The notes under the pieces: model-generated | What the model was told of the DNA's origin: nothing | The model's database searches: none | Seen by the model: only the letters and a program-made list of their open reading frames with translations | Translations under genes and position numbers: made by a program | Shown: positions 13,901 through 25,900 of the stretch, piece after piece | Numbering within the stretch: position 1 is the stretch's first letter | Layout of the letters: the number at the start of each line of letters is the position of its first letter | NCBI GenBank assembly: GCA_963971285.1 | Contig: OZ020260.1 | Location: 10,574,798-10,638,797 of the forward strand | Source of the DNA: Astropecten irregularis | Taxonomy: Eukaryota > Echinodermata > Asteroidea > Paxillosida > Astropectinidae | DNA: 64,000 nt | Direction: 5' to 3'

Positions 13901-16900
13901 AGTTGACAGCGGCGCCCTTGGCTGCCAGCACAATTCAACCCATACATGATCACGGAGCACAGCCTGAGATCAAAAGTGTTTGATTTTTGTGGAGAGAGGA
14001 AAACCGGAGAACCCGGAGAAAAACCAACGCACAACTCTACTCACATATGACCCAAGCCGGGATCGAACCCGGGCCACACTGGTGAGAGGCAAGTGCCTAA
14101 TGCACTTGCCCCCTATGCCCCAATAAAAAATAAATAAATAAACTGCTGCAAAGTGCTCATCAGCCAAGCAATGACCTGAAATTTATAAGATGCTTAAGAG
14201 TTAGGAGGGCCTGTCATTTCGATCCTAGCAGGATAAAGGGCCTGACGTTTCGATCTTAGCAGGATAAAGATCCTGCTAGGATTGATACATTAGGCTCTCC
14301 TAACTCCAAGCAGAATTCAAAGATATTAAAATAATACTAGAAATTACACTAATAAACAATTATGATATTTGAATTTTCAAAACCTAAACAAATTGCATGA
14401 CAAAACAAATAGTCATCGGCTGGTATTTTGTTCACCACTATTTTGTTAATAGATATGAACTTTTTGGCATTGGTCAGATAATTCAAAGTCAAATAATTAC
14501 TACAGAGGAAGAATAAAAGTGTTGAAAACATCTGTCTAAATGCTTGGCACATTTTCATTTCCTCGAGCGATGACAAATCGCTCTGTAAAAGGGCAAAGCC
14601 CAACCAACTCCCTGATTGTCGGACAAACACTCTAACGGAGAACTAGAGACAACGCCTTCCTGACAAGTTTGCACTTCTACACGGCTACCTCGGGGTCAAG
14701 GAAGCAGGACTGACAGACAGACGTAGACGCGACTCGCTAGGGATGGCAGACAACTCCCTACTGACGCAGAAGCACCAGCTTCCTGATGGGTTTCCGAGGA
14801 TGTTCTCCCAGGCCAAGAGGTGGACAGATCTCCCCTCCCTGGAGAGCCAAGAAACCTGAAGCACCCAACTCCAGCATGACACACGGAGCACACATATCCT
14901 TTTACCCGTTTATCCCACTTGGTTTAATGATAGGAAACAGAGGCTTAGAGGGTGCCTTGAGGCATTAGTACTCGTCAGGGCACGGAGGAGAGGGGCAGGT
15001 GGGAAGGAGGATCTAGACTGTGATGACAACGTCGCATCGGATTACAGACCAGGACTAAATGGGTAATCCATGCCAGTTTGAAAACTCTCCAACAAACTAT
15101 CTGTACATCACTGCGACTGTATATCCCACTTAAATCCCCCTCACATAAAAAAATGGTCAGATTCTATAAAACAAAGAAGATGACTCACGTAGAAACACCT
15201 GCCTATACATAAAGTATACAGATACATGAAACGGCTCCAACAAAACGAGTCTTTTAGACCAAACTTGAAAAGATCCATATTCCTACATCTACACTGCCAA
15301 GCACTGGTGTATCACACACGATGACTCTGAAGGAAGTTACCAAAATTAAACAGACAATAGAGACCATCTTTGCAAGTCATGCTTCTGCATGGACATCCAA
15401 AGGTTACTCGGTTTATCTGCCTTCTTTATGAGGCTTAGTCATCTAAATGTTTTCTTAAATAGCATTCCATTCTATCTCTCACTCTGGCTTTAAGAAATGG
15501 AACAACACGATTGATGCTCACGCAATCAATCAAGGTTTTGCACTGCCGTTTTATTTTTAGCATTTATCGGAAGTGTATAATTATGCGGTGTTGTATCTCA
15601 GAGGCTGCATGAATGGGATTCGAACCATTTACCTCCAAGTGACCAACCAGCAAAATCACTTGGTTAATGGTATAGTACAGCATTGGTAACATAACCAAAC
15701 AACTATGTTCACAGATGTACGTACATGTATAACTTTCAGGGTATGAAGATGGTGCTGATAGAAACATACAGTTGAAATATTTCCACCTGAAATGGTGTTT
15801 TAATCCAGAAATTAGTCAAACAAAGACCAAAAACAGTTTTGATCACAGGGTAAGACCAAAACCATTTTTTGTTTTATAAGAAAATTTGAGTCGGGTTTTT
15901 GCAATTTTTTCGTGACTCAGATGTCCAATTGAGCTCAAAGTTTCCCAGGTTTATTATTTCATGTATGCTGGATCAGACAAAGTGTGAGTGCTGTTCTGTG
16001 ACAATTACCAATCATGTATTATACCATTAACTTTGTACCTGTACAAAATTGTATGTGAATGTTACATAGCAGTAGGTATGGCAGTGTGAAGCCCATCATG
16101 CAAATGAGCACTGTTATCACTGGCAAAATTGGGGGTCAGTGTGAATCTACTGGGATTAAGGATGTTGCCTCTCACAAGGCTAAAACCCTCATAAATTTAG
16201 AGGTTATAGGAAGCAGAAGTGACGGACAAACAAACAGAACACCTGACAGACAGACAAGTAGACAGTAATTGCTAGGTGGCGACAATGCCATGTCTCACCG
16301 AGGTGAGCAACCACCTGACAGAACAAACAAACAAATAGACAAATGTAGAAGGTAGTGGTAATGAAATCGGTCTCACTGAGGTGAGCAACCACCTGACAGA
16401 ACAGACAAACAAATAGACAAACGTGGAAAATGGTGACAATGCCATTTCACACCGAGGTGAGCAACCACCCGACAGAATAGACAAACAAGCTGACAAATGT
16501 AGAAGGGTGGTGGCAATGCTATATTTCACTGAGGTGAGCAACGTCTGACAGAACAGACAAACAAGCAGACAAATGTAGAAGGTGGCGGCAATGCCATGTC
16601 TCACTGAGGTGAACAACCACCTGACACAACAGACAAACAAGCAGACAAATGTAGAAGGTGGGGGCAATGCCATGTTTGACTGAGGTGAGCAACTACCTGA
16701 CAGAACAGACAAACAAGCAGACAAATGTAGAAGGTGGTGGCAATGCCATGTCTGACTGAGGTGAGCAAGTTGGAGCAACCACCTGACAGAACAGACAAAC
16801 AAGCAGACAAATGTAGAAGGTGGTGGCAATGCCATGTCTGACTGAGGTGAGCAACCACCTGACAGAACAGACAAACAAGCAGACAAATGTAGAAGGTGGT

Positions 16901-19900
16901 GGCAATGCCATTTCTCACCGAGGTGAGCAACCGCCTGACAAACGACAATAAAATAGGCACAACTACACACTGCTTATGTCAAAACCGAGAACTAAAAAAT
17001 CTTAGAAGGTTCAAATCCCACCAAAGCCCCCCTGAGAAACATCTTCAAGTTAGCAGTCAACATCGAGTTTCTAAAATCGACAGCTTCGAAAAAAATTACA
17101 AAAAATGGACTATTAAAAAGATATTGGCTCTCACCAGTGATGTCCAGATAGGTCTCTGCTCTCCTAGATCCTTCGGTATTGGTTGCATTACAGCCATAGA
17201 ATCCCTCGTTAGCAGTCACTGAATTGTAGATCTCCCATGTAGCATTAGCTGACTCACTGGTATGGCAAAGAAAATGAAGGTTGATTATGTAACCCAGCAA
17301 TACAGCGCTACAAAAGTATGTTCAAAGTCACAGGGAATCTGTCAAGTGTTTGAAAAGTGAACAAAGAAAATCGGACTGAGTGACAGCCTTGGTTGCTCAT
17401 GCAAGTAGTGCAAATTTTTCATTTTTTTGCACCTTGCCATTGACATTTACCGCAAACTTATTGAAACTAAATGGAAAGGGCAATTTGTTGTGAGATGACT
17501 CGTGAAATAAATCTGATACTGATTGAAAATTGTAAGTACCTCAATACAATACTTGTACGATCCAGGAATAAATGTCATTGTCGTCTTGAGATACTTGCAA
17601 TTTGACAACTGTCCTGTTGCAGGGTATTATTACACGCTACAAAGCTAATGAGTGCCATGTTCCGTTATGATCAGGAAAAATTTCATTAAATCCCCTTGGT
17701 CAAGGCTCTGGATAATGGTCAATAGTGACCGGGGCTTCTCAGGAACACTAAGACCAAACTGACCTGTACTGGACAGTCTCGCTGATGACCCGTCCATCTC
17801 TGGTCCAGAATACACTGAATGGTATCAGGCTCTCAACCTCACATGTAATGACAGATGTAGATCCATAGTAAGCTGGTGTCCATGGTGACATCTTCACCTT
17901 GGGAGGATCTGAAACAAGTCAAATGTCATCAAACTACAAGACCCTTTGCTACATTTGTATCAACTCCATACTGTCAGACAACCAAAAGCAGTGATCCGGG
18001 CTGGATTTCACCAAGCACTAAGATTAATCTTAAAGGTTACCAGAAATTAAAATTCATATGAAGTTAAACACATCTGTATTGTCATAAAAATGTCTATCAT
18101 TGTTGGTGCAAAGAAAAATATTGTACGTAAAAACTGAGGTATTTTAGACCAATAATTCAGCACCCCACTTTTTGCGACGAAAAGCCTTGCTACGTCACCG
18201 GCAGAACGCCACACAGTATACAAGTTGCAAACCAGCTGACCCGCGTTTTTGTTCAAATCCAAGAGCAAAATCCTACATACAATGTGCCCGAGCCAGCAAG
18301 AGCTACTGCGGTGCAAGCCTACTAATTATGTCGATGACGTAACACGCATTGTTGCGTGGATCCGTTCCGAGGGAGTTTTTTTTTTAGGCGAGGCATACAT
18401 GTACATGTACTGATTTTTTAACTTTGGGGTCAAAATGAAGCACTTATATAAAGTTTCAATATATATCGTCATTAATTATGCATTCAGCATTAATCTGAAA
18501 GCACTTTCATCCCTTTCCCAAATTTGATTACGGGTATCCTTTAAGATGAGGTGTCAGTATCATCATAGTGATTCATATTGTGACATCACACTTTGCTTAG
18601 CAATTAGAATAGCGCTCTGCACTAATGACGTCACAAAATCCCCGTATGTCAGACAAACATTGACTCACACACGTATTGTACATGCACGTGCACACCCACA
18701 CACGTTTGCTTGCAATGTTTGTCTGAGATCTGGTGCTATTTTTAGCGCAAGTGCGGAGCGCTATTGATCTTAAACTTAAGATCAGTCTTATAGCTACATG
18801 AAATCGTCCCCAGACCACTTGGCAGATGTTCATACCTGGTGTAAGGCTTTCCAGCGCTGTAGGAGTGATTCTCTGAAACTCAAAGCCCTTGCTGTCCACA
18901 CCACTGACCCGGATGTAGTAGAATCCATCGGGAGGCATGAAGTCCGAGACGGTGTACAGCGCCCTCTTCTGACTCCTCTCGACCAGAGGGTAAGCAGCCA
19001 GCACGTTGCCTTGGAGATCAAGAAACTCCAGACGACGGAAGATACCGGGGGCATTGAGCTCCTTCCCCTCGATCAAGAGGTTATAGACCACGCCTATTGA
19101 CAATATGGATGAGAAAACAAGAATGAAAATAACGAAAGAATCCTCTTGAAATTGCCAAAAACAAATGTCAAATCAGCAAGCAAACAATGGGAGACTTTTG
19201 AGAACCGGTCTTCAAGTCAACAGCGCACACGCACGCGATTGTGAGCATGCGCGCGTTGTTTTGCGCCTGCACCGTTGTGTGTGTGCATGCGCTGTTGACT
19301 TGAAGACCGGTTCTCAAAAGTCTCCCATTAGCGCATTCGATTTGTTCCCCCACGCTTACTCCAGGAAGCACGACAGAGTTCGATATGACTGTGACGTCAC
19401 ATCTCTTGTTTCCTCAATCCTGGCTCAAGTGAGTAACCGAACGAGTGGGTTACAAATGTAAGCAGACAAAACTTTTCGTTGAAACCAAGTTGATATTTTT
19501 TTTTTTAGTTTTTGCTTTTAACTTGTGGATGCTTCAAACAGCCAGGAAAAAAGGTGGTTTTTTTTGGAAAAAGTTTTTAGAAAGTGACAGTAATGGGAAT
19601 GACATGACCACATATTGCTTCTATCACCTCATTATATCAATGATTGGACTCCACATTTGCAAGTCAGTATTTGCAAGGCACAACCTCTAGAGTCTTAACC
19701 TGTCTAGTATTTTGAGATCGTTCGTTTATAACTACTGATTGCATGTGCACCTATACCCGAGCAAAAAGCATGAGTAAATGCGAGGGAACAAATCAAACAT
19801 GCCAAAGATCTGGGTTCAGCCTACAAAAAATGAGGCAAGCAATATGTTGAAAGACTTGGCAAGCTTGGTTTTGTTTGCACTAGTAAGTAGGAGGTTACAG

Positions 19901-22900
19901 GTTCGAGTCCCTCCTGATGACCCAGTGAGTTTTTTCCTCATAGGCACTGCAATCACTAAATGTATAGTATACAGTGGAATGCTACTATCAAGAACAAAGC
20001 TATGCCGAACATTTGGCTATACCAAATATGGCTCCTAATATTTGTGTACAAAACATTCCAAATATGGCTTTTTTAATTCACTATAATAAATGACCACTAT
20101 AACAAACAATATCTGTGAACCCCGCCATACTCGTTCAACTGTACAATTCATGCAAGGAAAATCTTTTTAAAATGCAATTCAGACAATAATTATGATATTC
20201 TCAAAGCATAAGAACCAAATAAAACTAACATCTATAAATAGGTCAAAAGGGAAGAATTCTGAAATGGAATAGGGTTTGGTCTGCAGCAACAAATGGCAAT
20301 AAACTGAAGTCAAGAAAATTGTCAGCTCAACAACATAGCAAACAGAAGAACAAAGAAGTGAGTCATAGAATGAGCTTGGGCAATAAATCAATCAATATTT
20401 AAGATGTCATGGACTTCATTCCTCAGTCTTGAAACATAAGGTGACTTGATCTATATTTGGCTGTGTGTCCCATTTTCATTTAACCTCAGTGACTGTTTTT
20501 GATAATAATATAAACAAAGGGAACATTTCGCACACAGAGGAACAATGCTTCCTCTTGTTGGAAGTTATTGTTATTAAAATATGACCCAGTCTTCAGCAAT
20601 GAGCCATTGACAGAAATTAAAGGCAGAGTTTAAAATCGGACTGGATGTTTGTGGTTTCTATACCAGCCAGATGAGTGATGGTGCTGAAGGTTTCTCCTCG
20701 AACTGAAATTATATCCTTTGGTGACAAGGTCTTGGCCTCAGTGACACGGTCACCTCTTCGCATGGTCTTAAAAACAAATTCATTATTTTTATAGAAAGTT
20801 CACAAAGGAAGACTGACTTTAATATGTGGATCGGTTTGTGGAAACACCATGTAAGAATCGTTCGTATTTTCGCACTTCTATTTCGTTCGCTCTTCTCGTA
20901 AGGTCTCAATGTTTCGACTAGCCTGCTCTAGTCCTCATCAGGAGACTCGTGAGGTTACTCAGGATCTATCACGTGTGGTTATGTGGATCGGTTTGCGGAC
21001 ACACCATGTAAGAATCGTTCGTACTTTCGCACTTTTATTTTGTTCGCACTTCTCATAAGGTCTCAACGTTTCGACTAGCCTGCTCTAGTCATCATCAGGG
21101 CAGGCTATTTGTAACATTGAGACCTTATAAGAAGTGTGAACGAAACAGAAGTGCGAAAGTACAAACGATTCTTACATGGTGTTTCCGCAAACCAATCCAC
21201 AACCAATTGTCACCATGCAAAGCCTCAAATCTTTCTTGAAATTAAATCCTTTGGCGCCAAGCTCTTGGCCTCAGTATTACTGCTATCCCTTCACATGCTC
21301 TCAAAACAAAATTCATTCTTTAAAAAAAAAGTTTCTTTTAAAGACTGACTGCTCTTTTAGTTAATGACAATCCAAGCTGCTTCTGTTCTTCTTATACTTC
21401 TTCCGTTTAACAAGCTCTGCTTCCGGCTGAACCCTAGTCCTGAGGCGATGAAGTGACTTGACTGTAAGGAAGAACAATGAACAAGCTCCCATGGGTCTAG
21501 CCAAGATATAACAAGCAACGAAGGTAAGCATCCCTTACCAATGAGGGGACGATGTGATGTCATATCCATGTTCAGCGTGGCTTTCTTGGAGAAGCCGTAG
21601 CTGAAGTCCAGCTGGCTGAGGCCAGTCACACGGACCGTGTGGTCTCCTGTACTGCCAGCTCGTAGGTACCAAGGTCCAGGCTGGGGGTCTTTGATACTTA
21701 TGATGAGGACATTGTATAAATCCAGCTGCTTTTCCACTCCTTTGTCACCAACTTCAACTAGTCTACCTGTGGGGGAAAGAAGTAATACAGGCATGTTCAA
21801 CGATTATTTGGCAATTTTAACAAGGAAATATCATGTCATATCGTGCAATTCACAATACAATACACATGTATAGTGGGAAAACCAACAATAGGGACCAAGA
21901 CCAGGGCAATAGGGACCAAGACCGGGGCAATAGGGACCAAGACCAGGGCAATGGGGACCAAGACCAGGGCAATAGGGACCAAGACCAGGGCAATAGGGAC
22001 CAAGACCAGGGCAATAGGGACCAAGACCAGGGCAATGGGGACCAAGACCAGGGCAATAGGGACCAAGACCAGGGCAATAGGGACCAAGACCAGGGCAATG
22101 GGGACCAAGACCAGGGCAATAGGAACCAAGACCGGGGCAATAGGGACCAAGACCAGGGCAATAGGAACCAAGACCAGGGCAATAGGAACCAAGACCAGGG
22201 CAATAGGAACCAAGACCAGGGCAATAGGAACCAAGACCAGGGCAATAGGAACCAAGACCAGGGCAATAGGAACCAAGACCAGGGCAATAGGAACCAAGAC
22301 CAGGGCAATAGGAACCAAGACCGGGGCAATAGGGACCAAGACCGGGGCAATAGGGACCAAGACCAGGGCAATAGGAACCAAGACCAGGGCAATAGGAACC
22401 AAGACCAGGGCAATAGGGACCAAAACCAGGGCAATAGGGACCAAGACCAGGGCAATAGGGACCAGGACTAGGGCAATAGGGACCAAGATCGGGGCAATAG
22501 GGACCAAGACCAGGGCAATAGGAACCAAGACCAGGGCAATAGGAACCAAGACCAGGGCAATAGGGACCAAAACCAGGGCAATAGGGACCAAGACCAGGGC
22601 AATAGGGACCAGGACTAGGGCAATAGGGACCAAGATCGGGGCAATAGGGGCCAAGACCAGGGCAATATGGACCAAGACCAGGGCAATAGGGACCAAGACC
22701 AGGGCAATAGGGACCAGGACTAGGGCAATAGGGACCAAGGCCAGGGCAATAGGGACCAAGACCAGGGCAATAGGGACCAAGACCAGGGCAATAGGGACCA
22801 GGACTAGGGCAATAGGGACCAAGATCGGGGCAATAGGGGCCAAGACCAGGGCAATATGGACCAAGACCAGGGCAATAGGGACCAAGACCAGGGCAATAGG

Positions 22901-25900
22901 GACCAGGACTAGGGCAATAGGGACCAAGGCCAGGGCAATAGGGACCAAGACCAGGGCAATAGGGACCAAGACCAGGGCAATAGGAACCAAGACCAGGGCA
23001 ATAGGGACCAAAACCAGGGCAATAGGGACCAAGACCAGGGCAATAGGGACCAAGACCAGGGCAATAGGGACCAAGACTAGGGCAATAGGGACCAAGACCA
23101 GGGCAATAGGGACCAAGACCAGGGCAATAGGAACCAAGACCAGGGCAATAGGGACCAAGACCAGGACAATAGGGACCAAGACCAGGGCAATAGAGGCCAA
23201 GACCAGAGCAACATGTATGGCCCAAGATCAGGACTAAATACTAGAGGGACCACAAACAGGGTAATAGGAACAAAGATAGGGCAATAGGGGCCAAGACCAA
23301 GGCACTAGAAACCAAGACTAGATCCAGAGAGTGTTGGGTCCAAACTAGTCAAACCAGTCCAAGTTCTAGTGATGTCCAATCGTCATCGTCGGCCCTGCTT
23401 ACCTGACGGATCTCGGAGCTCAATTGAAGGGTTGCTGCCACTAACAGACAGTGTAACCTGGGTCAGCCTGGTGTCAATAGGAAGAGAATGTGAGCTGATA
23501 TGTCCCTCTCCGTGGTTCGTGCCGATCAGGTTAACCTTCCTCGACTGTAGAGAGATCTCCACAAATTTGAGAACCTGGTATGGGCAGAAATCATGAAGAG
23601 ACAATTTAATACTCATAATGATGATGGAGACATTCTCCAGTTTGATCAGTCCACAAACAAAAAATATAGAAATTAGGCCTTTTCACCTTTTTGATCCATG
23701 TTGAAACCAACCCAGATCCACTCTGGTTCAGCCCAGCATGTTTTTGAACCGGATAGAAGAGATGCAATGTTCACACTACGTTTTTGGAGAACCGGGTCAT
23801 AAGATACGGATCACGGTCGAAAAATGCAGTTTGGAACTGAGTTGAGATTTTCAACCCTCGTCCCTACCAGGATTCATTTTGAACTGGTTATGCAGTCCTA
23901 ACCAGGTCGGCTTGAAGTATTTTAAAAATCTTTTCACCGTTATTTTTGATCTTTAAAAGATCAAAATTGTTTTGGGTCATTGATTTTACTCTTTTCTGGA
24001 TAAATACAGCCTTTCAGGCAGAATAATTTTAATGGTATGTTTGTACCATCACCATCTTTATACCCTGTAAGTTATACGTATTAAAATCTGTGAGGATTTC
24101 TGTTTAGGTGCGCTACCAAAGTATGGTGGCACCTTTAAGATTAAACACGAAAAGAAAGAAATTGTTTCTAGAATCGGCCAAGATTGATCTGGATGAAATA
24201 ACTGATGACGATGATGTTTACCTCGTCAACGTCTGTTTTGTTGAGATAGAATACTTGTCCTGAGCTCGTGGCAGCGATTTGTTCGTAGGCCTTGTAGCCT
24301 GGATGTGAGTGGTTGCCACAATCACCTGTCATGACAAACACAACCTGGGAGAGATGGGGAAAAGAACCAATAGTGGGTCAAGGGGTAGAGCAGGGGGAAG
24401 GCAGAGGAGTTAAAGTAGGGTCAAATGTAACCATCAAATAACCACAAGGGAAACTGACTGGATTAATAGGATAATAAAAGGATAATACAGGATTGGTAAA
24501 GGTGACAGAACAGCTACAGACTGTTCAATGTTCATAATTTGATATGTCATGGAATAAAAACAAACCTGTGAAATTTTCAGCTCATATCATCATCAGAAAC
24601 TGTAGAAAACAGTGAAAAATGCTCACGGTATTTTCAAATCTATTCACAGTAGAGACATGTATGATCTCACCCCGAGATCAAAACAGTTTTCAGTCGTTGT
24701 TTGACTAATTTCTGGATAAATACAGCATTTCAGCCGGATATATTTTAACGGTATGTTTACACCAGCACCATCTGCATATCTTGAAAGATACACGTAAATC
24801 TGGGAATATTTCTGTTTGGGTATATTGCAAAGAAAATTAATCCAGTTAGTTTCCCAGTGGTTATTTGATGATTATATTGATTAAAAAGCTGTATCCTCTT
24901 TGAGTGATCCCCGAGAACTGTTTCTCAGGTTGCAGCATTGCTAATGCTGCTCATATAGATCTTTCTTAAAAGATCCTTAGGACCTAGCGATATGTGAATG
25001 GTTTCATGGTTTCTGATTGCCAAACGAATAATTGATTATTAGGGACACCACCAACACCAGGCTGGATAGCTCAGTTGGTAAGAGTGCCGATACAGCATTT
25101 AGGAGGTTGCTGGTTCAAATTCCGCTCCAGTCAATATCTTTGTTCACTTTTAAATGACTATAGGGTCAAATTTCTTAGGAGAAACAGGGGAATGACCAAT
25201 TTTCAAGGGGGTCTCTGATCAAAGTCAATGAAGTGATATACAGTAAGTGAGAAAAATCTTTAAACATCAACATTTTGAATTGAGAGAGGGGGTACACGCC
25301 CCCCCCCATAACCCTACCACCCACAGTCAAGGTGAAGGAACTGGTTAAGTGGAAATGCAGGTTTCAAAACTTATTCAACTCAAAACTAGTATGCATGGAC
25401 TTTGCTCAATGCTATTTTCTGAAAGGCGCTTTGTAATAACAATTAAGTGATTGGAAATGTGGATCGGTTTGCAGAAACCCCATGTAAGAATCATCCGTTC
25501 TTTCTCACTTTTATTTCATTCGCACTTCTCATAAGGTCTCTAGTTTCCTTTTGAGGACTAGAGCAGGCTAGTTGAAATGTTGAGAACTTACGAGAAGTGT
25601 GAAAGTACGAACGATTCTTACATAGTGTATCCGCAAACGGATCCACATACCAATTGTCACCATGTAAAGCCTCAAATTAAGTGATTCTTCAGCAGTGCCA
25701 CTAGTCCCAATTTGACCCTTGCTAAGTCCCTGCAAATTCCCCAGGATTTCCTGACAGTAATTACTAAACCCTTCCTTTCATTTCTACAACAAAACCGCTA
25801 AGTCAAATTGAAACCGGGCATAACCGGCTCAGACCACCGCTTATTTTCTGTTGCCCAACAACTAACAAGGCAATATTCCGGCTTAGGGAAAAAATCCCCT

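Noticed and set aside
16275-16945. CRISPR-like regular array
   Set aside because: Units are adjacent with no unique spacers, and the DNA is clearly eukaryotic. The same applies to the 21-bp and 60-bp arrays.
16272-16970. 232-codon Cys/Leu-rich frame
   Set aside because: It is the 76-bp minisatellite read on the minus strand. Similar frames in other registers show that it is repeat-driven.
20650-20770. Possible extra hemicentin exon between exons 5 and 6
   Set aside because: The minus strand is open for about 40 codons with a GTATAG-type donor, but exons 5 and 6 already join in frame and cover the full linker. The segment is part of a local duplication seen again at 21240-21345.
21831-23237. 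464-codon open frames on both strands
   Set aside because: They are translations of the 21-bp minisatellite in intron 4. Several overlapping frames are open because the unit length is divisible by three and lacks stops. No start context or domain supports a protein.
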